DNA of 22,312 bases. Source: a virus. Below the pieces are notes generated by a model. It worked only from the letters and a program-made list of their open reading frames with translations. It was not told the DNA's origin and ran no database searches. The position numbers and the translations under genes are program-made. Shown piece by piece: positions 6,599-13,141 of the stretch. The stretch spans positions 1 to 22,312 of IMG/VR virus record IMGVR_UViG_3300032294_001929; one strand, given 5' to 3'. The first letter of the stretch is position 1; each line of letters starts with the position of its first letter.

Positions 6599-6643
6599 CC
6601 CTTGCATTAATATTACATTATTGGTGCAAGGGTTTTAGTTTTT
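6599..6643 (+). terminator. intrinsic terminator
   Basis: CCCTTGCA (6599-6606) pairs with TGCAAGGG (6625-6632), an 8-bp stem around an AT-rich loop, followed by TTTTAGTTTTT. It ends the transcript of the gene at 6212-6556. A late-type box lies only 3 bases beyond the T-rich tail. Confidence 0.8.
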
Positions 6644-6645
6644 AC

Positions 6646-6652
6646 ATAAATA
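6646..6652 (+). promoter_or_regulatory. T4-late-type promoter box, leaderless gene downstream
   Basis: ATAAATA ends 5 bases before the ATG at 6658. T4 late transcripts start about 5-6 bases after the box, so the mRNA should begin at the start codon. It sits directly behind a terminator. Confidence 0.55.
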
Positions 6653-6657
6653 AGTGT

Positions 6658-6891
6658 ATGCAACACGAACAAGATTCAACTAGTGAGTTTGATGAAAACT
6701 ATTCACAACTGTTACATGCCTTATATACCTATATAAGTGAACACGCTGCCAATTATATAAGCGACAGAGATATCAGAGTAATCAAAGGATTGGTAGAATT
6801 GTATGATTACGATTCCAACGATGAATATATCCGTGACATTTTAGATGATGTTGGACATTATGCCAAACATTTAAGAAAGAAAAGTCACTAA
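6658..6891 (+). CDS. small acidic hypothetical protein
   Basis: I do not recognise this 77-residue, acidic, Tyr/Asp-rich, probably all-helical protein. There is no Shine-Dalgarno sequence before the ATG, only the late-type box 5 bases upstream, so it is predicted to be leaderless. Acidic small phage proteins can be DNA mimics or host-enzyme inhibitors, but nothing in the sequence shows that here. Confidence 0.7.
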   Translation: MQHEQDSTSEFDENYSQLLHALYTYISEHAANYISDRDIRVIKGLVELYDYDSNDEYIRDILDDVGHYAKHLRKKSH

Positions 6892-6894
6892 CAC

Positions 6895-6923
6895 TTTACT
6901 TTACCACAAACCACAGATATAAT
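6895..6923 (+). promoter_or_regulatory. sigma70-type promoter, leaderless gene downstream
   Basis: TTTACT (6895-6900), a 17-base spacer, perfect TATAAT (6918-6923), then 6 bases to the ATG at 6930. The geometry matches the promoter at 6061-6089. The -35 lies just after the stop of the preceding gene. Confidence 0.75.
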
Positions 6924-6929
6924 ACAAAT

Positions 6930-7349
6930 ATGACTATGCACATGATTAAGGGCGTTACTAGCCTTAACACCTGTAAGCCTACCTTCAAACTTACAAAGAA
7001 GAAGAGGGCTGAATGGGAGATTGACTGGATGGCTGATAATAAATCACGCAAGTCGCAGGGCATGCCTAAAATTTCTTTCGATGAATATTGTCTTAACCGT
7101 TTGGGTAAGGTTAAATTGCCTAAGCCCGAATTCAAGCCTCTTGCTACCAATATTTACCAGTCTAGACAGAATAGTATTGCTAATATTCCTAGCCTCAGTG
7201 CTAATGTTGGTAATACCAACCGTCGTGAAAATATGAAGTATGACGGTGAACGCCAACTGTTGGGTATTGCAGTTTTGCACAAGTCTTGTTTGCAGCCTGT
7301 CTTTTCTCAGAAGGACGCAGAAGAAATCGCTAAGATGCGTAGAGGGTAA
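6930..7349 (+). CDS. conserved phage hypothetical protein
   Basis: The product has 139 residues and a C-terminal segment ERQLLGIAVLHKSCLQPVFS followed by DAEEIAKMRR, a pattern I associate with an uncharacterised family of T4-like marine phages. The N-terminal part has a basic stretch (KLTKKKRAEW). Starts at 6930, 6936 and 6942 are all in frame; 6930 fits the predicted transcription start exactly and would be leaderless. It is followed after one base by a GTG-start repeat protein, so the two are one operon. Confidence 0.8.
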   Translation: MTMHMIKGVTSLNTCKPTFKLTKKKRAEWEIDWMADNKSRKSQGMPKISFDEYCLNRLGKVKLPKPEFKPLATNIYQSRQNSIANIPSLSANVGNTNRRENMKYDGERQLLGIAVLHKSCLQPVFSQKDAEEIAKMRRG

Positions 7350-7350
7350 A

Positions 7351-7917
7351 GTGAATACCGAAGAACTAAAAACTTACGCTGGTTTGTTTGGTAGTATGAA
7401 TGATATACTCCGTTACTTAGCACAAGGCAACGACGATGATTTGCTGGTTAAATATTTGTCTACTTCTCAGGAATATGCATATTATTGTGCAAGATATGTC
7501 ATTAAAGGTAGATGGCCAGAAGGCGAAAAAGCGATTGCCAAAGATCCAATGTGTGCATATCGTTATTCAAGTCTAGTCATCAACGATAGATTTCCAGAAG
7601 GTGAAAGTGCAATTTCCAAAGTTCCAGCAATTGCATATCAATATGCAAGATTTGTCATCGGGGGTAGATGGCCACCAGGCGAAAAGGCAATTGCTAGAGA
7701 TCCACATCATGCATATTATTATGCAAAAGATGTCATTTATAGCAGATTTCCAGAAGGCGAAAAGGCGATTGCCAAAGATTCATGTTATGCATATCTTTAT
7801 GCAACAAAGGTCATCAAAGGAAGATTTGCAAGGTATAAGTTTTTGTGTATGGCATCATTTTACAAGCATTACATAATAAGGTACCCCGCTACTTACAAGT
7901 TTAGGAATAAAGTATGA
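7351..7917 (+). CDS. 26-residue-repeat protein (short form)
   Basis: I chose GTG 7351 because AGAGGG lies just before it; an upstream in-frame ATG at 7240 would overlap the preceding gene by over 100 bases. The 188-residue protein has four full 26-residue repeats and one broken one, from about residue 43, with consensus AYxYAxxVIxGRWPEGEKAIAKDPxx. The same repeat forms the C-terminal half of the 565-residue protein at 20579-22276. The pattern (two short amphipathic helices per unit) suggests an alpha-solenoid like TPR or Sel1 arrays, a binding scaffold. The fifth unit runs only to GRF and then changes to an unrelated, hydrophobic 22-residue end, suggesting truncation by recombination or frameshift. 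Confidence 0.85.
   Translation: MNTEELKTYAGLFGSMNDILRYLAQGNDDDLLVKYLSTSQEYAYYCARYVIKGRWPEGEKAIAKDPMCAYRYSSLVINDRFPEGESAISKVPAIAYQYARFVIGGRWPPGEKAIARDPHHAYYYAKDVIYSRFPEGEKAIAKDSCYAYLYATKVIKGRFARYKFLCMASFYKHYIIRYPATYKFRNKV
7477..7830 (+). repeat. in-gene 78-bp tandem repeats
   Basis: About 4.5 units of a 26-codon repeat. A 17-base segment at 7653-7669 is identical to segments at 21583-21599 and 21661-21677 in the distant paralogue, so sequence has been exchanged or recently duplicated. Confidence 0.85.
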
Positions 7918-8381
7918 GCAAAACTAAAACTACTTTTTATAAGAAAGAGGGCAGGAAATATGTTCCGGTATATGAATATGACCAGGAACTAATGGACAGT
8001 TTTCCTAAGGGCAACCATCTAGTCATGTGTTATCTTCATGGACAAAGCCGTCGTTTCAATGTTGACCCTGCACTTGCACCCATGATTGCTGCTGGTCGCT
8101 ATGCCGAAGATAAAATGCTTGAGGCTATCAATCAAGCAAGCAAGGGTCATCTTACTGAAAGAGTACTGACTAAAGAAGAAAAAGAAGCTTGGGAAAACCT
8201 ACAAAAGGTTTTCGGTAATAGACTTCTTACAATTACTTATCCTAGTAATTATAGTGTAGTGCAGGCAGGGTTGCAGGCACTACAGCAAGAAGCAGAAAAA
8301 TTGTTGCAAAACCATAGTGTGCGTGAGCAATACGAAAAGTTTTTGATGGTTTGTAAGTTGACGCAAGAAGAGGAGAGATAA
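7914..8381 (+). CDS. conserved phage hypothetical protein
   Basis: This 155-residue protein is not assignable to a function. The N-terminal half has a beta-strand pattern ending in VMCYLHGQSRRFNVDPALAP, and the rest is helical with a coiled-coil-like end. Its ATG overlaps the stop of the repeat protein (ATGA) and TAGGA lies upstream. It is followed after one base by the L7/L12-domain gene, so translation is coupled. Confidence 0.8.
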   Translation: MSKTKTTFYKKEGRKYVPVYEYDQELMDSFPKGNHLVMCYLHGQSRRFNVDPALAPMIAAGRYAEDKMLEAINQASKGHLTERVLTKEEKEAWENLQKVFGNRLLTITYPSNYSVVQAGLQALQQEAEKLLQNHSVREQYEKFLMVCKLTQEEER

Positions 8382-8382
8382 T

Positions 8383-8766
8383 ATGATTCCCGAACAACAC
8401 AAAGAAGATATCCTTCAGCATGGTATCAACTTTATCCGTAGTATCACAGAAGCCTATGGTGGTGATGAAGGCATGAAATTGTGGGATAGCATCGCAAGTG
8501 TCCTTGACCCTGATGTCAAGGGTCAAATCTTCTTTGCACTATTGACTGGTGATTTCAACGGGCAGATTACGATTAGCGATTACAAAACGAATAGTGACCG
8601 AATTTTTCGCATCAAGGCTATTCGTTTTGTTGCTAGTCTTGGTTTGAAGGAAGCAAAAGACCTCGATGATGCATTAGTGTCTGGTCGCACTATCAAGTTG
8701 AATGTCAACCCACAGAAACGCAACGAAATGTTGAGTGAATTGCGTAATGCGGGGTTTTGTGTATGA
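8383..8766 (+). CDS. protein with ribosomal L7/L12 C-terminal domain
   Basis: Residues about 65-127 match the globular C-terminal domain of bL12. [21 protein letters not shown] aligns with [21 protein letters not shown] of E. coli, and the end ([12 protein letters not shown]) aligns with LKKALEEAGAEVEVK. The residues known to contact EF-Tu, EF-G and IF2 (Ile69, Lys70, Arg73, Leu80, Glu82, Lys84 in E. coli numbering) are all kept. The first 60 residues are unrelated to the L12 dimerisation domain, so it may not sit on the stalk but could bind translational GTPases as a free decoy or recruiter. GAGGAGAG gives a very strong ribosome-binding site. With bS21 and IF-1 this is the third translation homologue here. 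Confidence 0.8.
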   Translation: [127 protein letters not shown]

Positions 8767-8799
8767 AATACTTTTAAAAGACTTAATACGGAGAATAAA

Positions 8800-9165
8800 A
8801 TGGGACTTGACCAATATGCATATGTAGCCAGCAAGGTCGGTACTTACTATAATGATAGTAGCCGACAGAACATTGCTTACTGGCGCAAGCATAATAATCT
8901 TCAAGGGTGGATGGAGAAACTTGCACAAGAAAAAAATCTACAGTTTGATACCTTCAATGGGGTCGAGGTTGAATTGACTTGGGAAGATATTGATAAACTT
9001 GAGAAAGATATCAAAGCAAATCAAGGGTCCGAATCAGGCACTATTGGATTCTGTTACGGTAATCCACGCGATGATTATTATCGTGAGCAAGATTTAGAAT
9101 TCTGCGAGAATGCTAAAGTAGAATTGTTTTTCAAGCGTAAAGTGTTTTATAATTCAAGTTGGTGA
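8800..9165 (+). CDS. conserved phage hypothetical protein (MGLDQYAY family)
   Basis: The 121-residue protein starts MGLDQYAYVA and has IAYWRKHNNLQGWM followed by an acidic helical region and a Cys-containing beta end. I recognise this opening and the YWRKHxxLxGWM motif from an uncharacterised family frequent in phages and phage-derived bacterial genes; no function is known to me. ACGGAG precedes the ATG. Confidence 0.85.
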   Translation: MGLDQYAYVASKVGTYYNDSSRQNIAYWRKHNNLQGWMEKLAQEKNLQFDTFNGVEVELTWEDIDKLEKDIKANQGSESGTIGFCYGNPRDDYYREQDLEFCENAKVELFFKRKVFYNSSW

Positions 9166-9208
9166 TATGGTTAATTACCGTTTTATAGGCTGATGCAAAG
9201 AGATAATC

Positions 9209-9358
9209 ATGATGGTTAGTAAAGAAACAATTTGGCACTTTGTCTGTACTGATTGCAAGAATTGGTGGAGTATTGCTAGTACAGATAATTGGCAACCCAA
9301 AAAACTTTACTGTCCACACTGTGGTGTAGTAAACTACTATTCAGATACACAATCATAG
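9209..9358 (+). CDS. 49-residue Cys4 zinc-ribbon microprotein
   Basis: A short frame with two adjacent ATGs (9209, 9212) encodes a protein with VCTDC (C13/C16) and YCPHC (C35/C38), a canonical zinc ribbon with a WW-rich strand between. AAGAGA lies upstream, and TAGGA follows for the next small gene. It resembles the microproteins at 6096 and 10813 in layout but not in sequence. Likely nucleic-acid or protein binding. Confidence 0.75.
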   Translation: MMVSKETIWHFVCTDCKNWWSIASTDNWQPKKLYCPHCGVVNYYSDTQS

Positions 9359-9367
9359 GATATTAAC

Positions 9368-9451
9368 ATGAAAGAATTTATTAAAGATGTAGTTGTTTCT
9401 TTTTTGATTTTTGCCATACTGATTGGCTGTTATTGGACTTTTGTAGAGTAA
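9368..9451 (+). CDS. 27-residue single-pass membrane peptide
   Basis: The ATG at 9368 has TAGGA at 7-8 bases and opens a frame for a peptide with a short charged head (MKEFIKD) and one membrane helix (VVVSFLIFAILIGCYWTFV). It lies tightly between the zinc-ribbon gene and the gene at 9455 (3-base gap), fitting an operon. The LIGC sequence resembles a lipobox but the segment is too short to be confident. Function unknown. Confidence 0.6.
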   Translation: MKEFIKDVVVSFLIFAILIGCYWTFVE

Positions 9452-9454
9452 TAT

Positions 9455-9685
9455 ATGAGTAAGGTAACAGTAGAACTTGAATGGGATACGGTATATAGTA
9501 TTGTTATTTCTCAATTGAAAGACAATCTCACTTTCCTAACCACAGAACTTGAAAACAAAAAGTCAGAAAATCCTGAAATTGAAAATGCAATCTTTTCTAC
9601 CGACATGTCAGAAGATATTGCTATGATTGAAGAACATATCAATGCTGTAAAAACTGTGTTGAACTATTATGGAGAAGACCTATGA
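9455..9685 (+). CDS. small hypothetical protein
   Basis: I do not recognise this 76-residue, acidic, probably helical protein with heptad-like spacing in the last 30 residues. GTAGAG precedes the ATG and its last 4 bases overlap the next start, so the two are translated together. Confidence 0.75.
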   Translation: MSKVTVELEWDTVYSIVISQLKDNLTFLTTELENKKSENPEIENAIFSTDMSEDIAMIEEHINAVKTVLNYYGEDL

Positions 9686-9999
9686 CTACTAGATTTGATT
9701 TAGAACAAGCAATCATGGAATGCTGGAATGTCACAACTGACATTCGCAGAGTAAGTGAGTACTTGCTAGACGCTCCACTAGAAATTGGTAGAGAAGATAA
9801 GATTGCTAATATGTTGATTGGTATGAGCGATTTGTATGAAGTAAAATTCAACAATTGCTTTAGACTTTTTGAAAAGCATCTGGCAGAGTTACACGCAGAA
9901 AAACTAGCAAGAGAAAATCAACAGTTACCCGTGCAACCTGTTAAGCCTAATCCTCCCGCACGCCGTCACATCAAAGAACATAGCAAGCCCAAAAAGTAA
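9682..9999 (+). CDS. hypothetical helical protein with Pro/Lys tail
   Basis: The 105-residue product has a helical body of about 80 residues (several amphipathic helices) and a basic, proline-rich tail (PVKPNPPARRHIKEHSKPKK) that is probably disordered and could bind nucleic acid. The start overlaps the previous gene (ATGA) with GGAGA upstream. No family recognised. Confidence 0.75.
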   Translation: MTTRFDLEQAIMECWNVTTDIRRVSEYLLDAPLEIGREDKIANMLIGMSDLYEVKFNNCFRLFEKHLAELHAEKLARENQQLPVQPVKPNPPARRHIKEHSKPKK

Positions 10000-10000
10000 A

Positions 10001-10417
10001 ATGAAATACAAGTACCTTCGCTTATGCCAGTGGCACAGCGAAAAAACAAAAACAGATCATATTTGGGGTATTTTACAAATAGGATTTGATTATGATAATT
10101 GGGAAAAAGAGTACACCGAACGAAAACTCATGGGTATAGGTCCTCTGCTACAAAATTACTTGAACCAGCAGGACACAGAGAACAAGTATGTGACTTTTTG
10201 GGGAATAAAGGGCAAAAAGTTACAGAAACGAGTTTGGTCAGGTTATCCTTATCATGTTGAACATAAATTTTATGACAAGGTAGGACGACATTGGACTGTA
10301 GGGAAATACACGGAATATACACCGTTTTCAAAGAAACGAAAAAACTTAAAATCAATTTATCCAACCTTTCAGCAAGACCTTGATAAGATTGCATTATGGG
10401 CAATGTTGTCATCATAA
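10001..10417 (+). CDS. WGR-like domain protein, copy 1
   Basis: The 138-residue protein is a clear paralogue of the next gene. Shared blocks are HIWGILQIGFD, NKYVTFWGIKGKKLQKRVWSGYPY and LKSIYPTFQQDLDKIALWAML. The YVTFWGxxxKKLQ strand and the order of blocks resemble the WGR domain, a nucleic-acid or partner-binding module of PARPs and MolR proteins, though the exact WGR triplet is WGI here. The identification is tentative. It has a longer middle insert than copy 2. Confidence 0.75.
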   Translation: MKYKYLRLCQWHSEKTKTDHIWGILQIGFDYDNWEKEYTERKLMGIGPLLQNYLNQQDTENKYVTFWGIKGKKLQKRVWSGYPYHVEHKFYDKVGRHWTVGKYTEYTPFSKKRKNLKSIYPTFQQDLDKIALWAMLSS

Positions 10418-10452
10418 TGAAACTCACATAAAGAAAATTTAGGAGTAAAACT

Positions 10453-10812
10453 ATGAATATCGTTTATATTTGTAAGATGTATGACGAAGAAGCCAATATA
10501 GACAAAATTTGGGGTATCATACAGATAGGATTCGATAATGATACATACAATAAGAAGCAGCCTTGGCTAGCACCCCGCACAATGATTTATCCTGAGCCTA
10601 CTAATAAATATGTGACTTTTTGGGGTAGACGAAGTAAAAAATTACAAACAAAGATTTGGGATGGTTATCCCTACGATCCAGAAATAGAGTTCGACAAAAA
10701 GAAAGAGAAAGGCTACAAGAAAGTCAACAACAATCATTTGAATTCAATCTATCCAGAGTTTAAGCAAGACATAGAAAAGATTGTATCTTGGTCAACCTTA
10801 AAGGCATTGTAA
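10453..10812 (+). CDS. WGR-like domain protein, copy 2
   Basis: The 119-residue tandem paralogue of the preceding gene has DKIWGIIQIGFD, NKYVTFWGRRSKKLQTKIW and LNSIYPEFKQDIEKIVSWSTL. This copy keeps the WGR triplet exactly. TAGGAG gives a strong ribosome-binding site. The two copies are diverged, so this is an old duplication and each copy probably has its own partner. The next ATG follows the stop without a gap. Confidence 0.8.
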   Translation: MNIVYICKMYDEEANIDKIWGIIQIGFDNDTYNKKQPWLAPRTMIYPEPTNKYVTFWGRRSKKLQTKIWDGYPYDPEIEFDKKKEKGYKKVNNNHLNSIYPEFKQDIEKIVSWSTLKAL

Positions 10813-10986
10813 ATGACTCTGACCTGCGATATATGTGATAGCGAATTTGATTTAGAAGCAGAGGGCGGTATTGCTGGAAATTTTGGTATTATGCCAGTTC
10901 AATTTTGTCCATGGTGTTTATCGTGTATGATTGATATGGTAAATCGACTGCAAGTTCAAGACGATAATTATGATGATTACCATTAG
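10813..10986 (+). CDS. 57-residue Cys-rich zinc-ribbon microprotein
   Basis: The ATG abuts the stop of the WGR-like gene. The protein has C5-x2-C8 and C32-x2-C35-x2-C38 separated by a Gly-rich turn (EAEGGIAGNFG) and ends in an acidic DDNYDDY tail. The layout fits a treble-clef or zinc-ribbon fold. It is the third such microprotein in the window. Function unknown; host RNA polymerase or translation targets would be worth testing. Confidence 0.75.
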   Translation: MTLTCDICDSEFDLEAEGGIAGNFGIMPVQFCPWCLSCMIDMVNRLQVQDDNYDDYH

Positions 10987-10989
10987 TGC

Positions 10990-10996
10990 ATAAATA
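10990..10996 (+). promoter_or_regulatory. T4-late-type promoter box
   Basis: ATAAATA lies 20 bases before the ATG at 11017, with AAAGGAAA between. It starts 4 bases after the previous stop. Confidence 0.5.
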
Positions 10997-11016
10997 ATCT
11001 AAAGGAAAGATATACC

Positions 11017-11325
11017 ATGAAAAATAAAGACTTTATTGTTGATTCATCTGCGTCTGCAAAGCGCATGAATTATGTAACACCCAAATATGATATTACATGG
11101 TATGTTAAGTGGGCGGTAAGCATCATACTATTGTTTGGTCTTGCTATTGGACCCAGAGGTGCAGGTCTTGTTGGGTGGGAATGGGTAGATGCTGTATGCA
11201 GTTGGATTGGTGCCGCGGGCTGGTGGTGGGTAGGATATAGATGGAATGACCGTGCTATGCAATTGGTCAACGGTGTCTTTCTGTTTGTGATTACTATTGG
11301 ATTAATCAGAATTTGGATGGGGTAA
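11017..11325 (+). CDS. small polytopic membrane protein
   Basis: The 102-residue protein has a polar N-terminus, then about three membrane segments (around 33-52, 58-74 and 82-100) rich in Gly and Trp (GAAGWWWVGYRW). The segment KYDITWYVKWA is a feature I associate with membrane proteins of T4-like marine phages. It is expressed from a late-type box and is followed after 3 bases by a secreted protein gene, so both act at the envelope late in infection. Confidence 0.8.
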   Translation: MKNKDFIVDSSASAKRMNYVTPKYDITWYVKWAVSIILLFGLAIGPRGAGLVGWEWVDAVCSWIGAAGWWWVGYRWNDRAMQLVNGVFLFVITIGLIRIWMG

Positions 11326-11328
11326 TCT

Positions 11329-11682
11329 ATGAAAAATATTATTGTACTTTGTATGTTGTTTGCTACAACCATGGCATCAGCACAGACCGATGAAAGAAAT
11401 AGAATTAAAGGCGCAATCATAGGCGGCGTGATTGGTCATCAAATAGACCATGATGTAGGTGCTCCTGTTGGCGCAGTTATAGGTTATCTGTGGAACACAG
11501 ACACACATGACTATAACAAAGAGTTTAGAAAGCACTGCAAAAGAAATGTGCCCGGTGAATTCTATGATGTAAAGGATGCTTGGATTGAAGGTTGTGTGCG
11601 CAGGCTTGAAAGAGAAAAAGCTGAAAGAGAACGACGAGCATATCAAGATGGCTACCAAATGCCGGAATATCAGAGACAATAA
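11329..11682 (+). CDS. exported glycine-zipper protein
   Basis: The 117-residue protein has a clear signal peptide (MKNIIVLCMLFATTMASA, cut before Q19). A glycine-zipper hairpin follows (GAIIGGVIGHQ and GAPVGAVIGYLW), as in 17-kDa-antigen and SlyB-like outer-membrane proteins. The C-terminal half has two cysteines (C49 and C73, counted from the sequence by eye) and a charged helix. The periplasm or outer membrane is the likely site, with possible roles in superinfection exclusion or envelope stress. There is no lipobox cysteine at the cleavage site. Confidence 0.8.
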   Translation: MKNIIVLCMLFATTMASAQTDERNRIKGAIIGGVIGHQIDHDVGAPVGAVIGYLWNTDTHDYNKEFRKHCKRNVPGEFYDVKDAWIEGCVRRLEREKAERERRAYQDGYQMPEYQRQ

Positions 11683-11721
11683 ACTTTCGGGTAACAATGA
11701 TATCTTACTGTTAACTAGGTC

Positions 11722-11750
11722 TTGACTTTGGGTATAAGGTAGAGTATACT
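11722..11750 (+). promoter_or_regulatory. sigma70-type promoter of the metallophosphoesterase gene
   Basis: TTGACT (11722-11727), a 17-base spacer, TATACT (11745-11750). The predicted start near 11757 gives a leader of about 48 bases with ACGGAG before the ATG. Confidence 0.75.
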
Positions 11751-11804
11751 AAACAATATTAGAATCTACCTATAAAACGGTAGTTTTACGGAGTTATATT
11801 GTTT
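11751..11804 (+). repeat. 9-bp inverted repeat flanking a leader hairpin
   Basis: AAACAATAT (11751-11759) directly follows the -10, and its exact reverse complement ATATTGTTT (11796-11804) directly precedes the ATG. Inside is CTACC (11766-11770) with GGTAG (11779-11783). Since transcription should start within the left arm, the repeat is more likely an operator pair than an RNA stem; both remain possible. Confidence 0.55.
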
Positions 11805-12635
11805 ATGAAAATCAGAGTAGTTAGCGATTTGCACCTAGAGTTTCTTCCTCTAGAAATCCCCAACAATCATGATATCGATGTTCTCGTATTGAGCGGGGAC
11901 ATCATGACTGCTATCGACCTTCATGACCACAGTTATGAAGACTATAGATACCGAACAAACATGCCAAGACCTAAACTTAGTGATAGATACCGTGATTTTT
12001 TGCATCACTGTAGCAAACACTACAAGCATGTCATTTATGTTGCGGGCAATCACGAATTCTACAATGGATACTGGAATCGTTCTATCGAACACTTGAAGGA
12101 AGAGTGCGAAAACTATAGTAACATTTATTTCCTTGAGAAGGATTACAAGACCATTGATGGTGTGACTTTTGTTGGTTGCACTCTTTGGACCAACATGAAC
12201 AAAAGAAATCCTATGACTATTCATAGCATTGCCACTATGTTCAATGATTTTAGACTGATTCGTGACGATAAGAACAACTATCGTAAAATCACTACAAATC
12301 AAATCCTTGACCGTCATGATGAACACATGAAGTTTTTGTCTGATAGTGTCAAAATGTTTGACAATATCGTTGTGTGTACACACATGGCACCTTGTGTCAA
12401 AAGTATTCATGAACATTTCAAGCATGATTTTCATGGCAATGGTTTTTATCATAGTGAACTTAGTGAGTTCATACTTGATAATCCAAAGATTAAACTTTGG
12501 ACGCACGGGCATGTTCATAATAGTTTTGACTATATGATTGGTGATACTAGAGTTGTGTGCAACCCAAGAGGCTATGCTGTTTATGAGCCTAACACTGGGT
12601 TCGATAGCAACCACTGTATTGAATTGGGTAACTGA
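11805..12635 (+). CDS. calcineurin-like metallophosphoesterase
   Basis: The 276-residue protein has the complete ligand set: D8-L-H10, GD (31-32), GNHE (81-84), TH (192-193) and GHVH (235-238). These coordinate a two-metal centre that hydrolyses phosphomonoesters or diesters (nucleotides, cyclic nucleotides or RNA ends in relatives). The substrate cannot be read from the sequence. I chose ATG 11805 because the motif-bearing N-terminus MKIRVVSDLH starts there and ACGGAG lies 11 bases before it; a TTG six bases upstream is less likely. It is the active counterpart of the ligand-less protein at 3823-4515. Confidence 0.9.
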   Translation: MKIRVVSDLHLEFLPLEIPNNHDIDVLVLSGDIMTAIDLHDHSYEDYRYRTNMPRPKLSDRYRDFLHHCSKHYKHVIYVAGNHEFYNGYWNRSIEHLKEECENYSNIYFLEKDYKTIDGVTFVGCTLWTNMNKRNPMTIHSIATMFNDFRLIRDDKNNYRKITTNQILDRHDEHMKFLSDSVKMFDNIVVCTHMAPCVKSIHEHFKHDFHGNGFYHSELSEFILDNPKIKLWTHGHVHNSFDYMIGDTRVVCNPRGYAVYEPNTGFDSNHCIELGN

Positions 12636-12695
12636 CTTAAGAGTTGATGCCCATTTGTCTTGCAATACAAATAGTATTTCTATAGACTACATTTA

Positions 12696-12709
12696 CACTG
12701 TTTACAGTG
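12696..12709 (+). promoter_or_regulatory. CACTG/CAGTG inverted repeat, possible operator
   Basis: CACTG (12696-12700), TTTA, CAGTG (12705-12709), flanked by TTT and AAA that extend the symmetry. It lies 22 bases before the start of a small HTH-protein gene, so autoregulation is possible. Confidence 0.4.
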
Positions 12710-12731
12710 CAAACATAAAGAGGTAAATACG

Positions 12732-12998
12732 ATGAATACAAATACAACTAAGCAGGGTCGTCTTCTTGAGGCTCTACGCAACGGTGAAGAGTTGACAGCA
12801 AAGCAGATTCGCGCTCGTTTTGGCATTGCCAATCCGACTGCAACTGTTTCGGATTTGCGTTTTAGCGGATTCGCTATCTATGCAAATTCAAAGACTGACA
12901 CTAAGGGCCGCACTACAACTAAGTATCGCATTGGCAACCCACGCCGTGCTGTTGTAGCCGCAGGTTATCGTGCTTTGTCTTCTGCTGGTCTTGTTTAA
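12732..12998 (+). CDS. small winged-helix/HTH protein
   Basis: The 88-residue protein has GRLLEALRNGEELTAKQIRA, then RFGIANPTATVSDLRFSG, then a basic wing (TDTKGRTTTKYRIG), which is a helix-turn-helix with a beta wing. Similar small HTH proteins are frequent in T4-like phages. It could control nearby genes, with the inverted repeat just upstream as a candidate site. AGAGG precedes the ATG. Local base composition is more GC-rich than the neighbours, with codons such as CGC and CGT, suggesting high expression. Two hairpins follow. Confidence 0.8.
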   Translation: MNTNTTKQGRLLEALRNGEELTAKQIRARFGIANPTATVSDLRFSGFAIYANSKTDTKGRTTTKYRIGNPRRAVVAAGYRALSSAGLV

Positions 12999-13010
12999 TT
13001 GATGAATGGG

Positions 13011-13034
13011 TTGCGGGCGCCCAAAGTCCCGCAA
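13011..13034 (+). terminator. GC-rich hairpin after the HTH gene
   Basis: TTGCGGG (13011-13017) pairs with CCCGCAA (13028-13034) around a 10-base loop. No T-run follows, so it may be a Rho-type or processing hairpin working with the strong terminator 60 bases on. Confidence 0.5.
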
Positions 13035-13091
13035 ACTATAATATTCAATAATTCTAATACATTGGCAATATATCTAAATTTATGCCCCGAT

Positions 13092-13127
13092 AGTACCCAT
13101 ACGATTGTATGGGTACTTTTTCTTTTT
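13092..13127 (+). terminator. strong intrinsic terminator
   Basis: AGTACCCATAC (13092-13102) and GTATGGGTACT (13107-13117) form a perfect 11-bp stem with a GATT loop, followed by TTTTCTTTTT. It isolates the upstream HTH gene from the late-promoter gene at 13154. Confidence 0.92.
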
Positions 13128-13141
13128 ACTAAAGGTATCAC

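Noticed and set aside
6585-6613. TTGACT, 17 bases, TAATAT upstream of the gene at 6658
   Set aside because: It overlaps the left arm and loop of the terminator at 6599-6643; a promoter there would run straight into the terminator tail. The late-type box at 6646 explains the downstream gene better.
7240-7350. Longer repeat-protein start at ATG 7240
   Set aside because: It would overlap the preceding gene by 110 bases; GTG 7351 has AGAGGG and starts one base after that gene's stop.
11850-12665. Long open frame on the minus strand opposite the metallophosphoesterase (271 codons)
   Set aside because: It is a shadow: the plus strand has complete catalytic motifs, a promoter and a ribosome-binding site, while the antisense product shows no recognisable features.
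12724-12730. TAAATAC just before the HTH gene as a late promoter
   Set aside because: It ends only one base before the ATG, too close to give a translatable transcript, and it overlaps the ribosome-binding site spacer.
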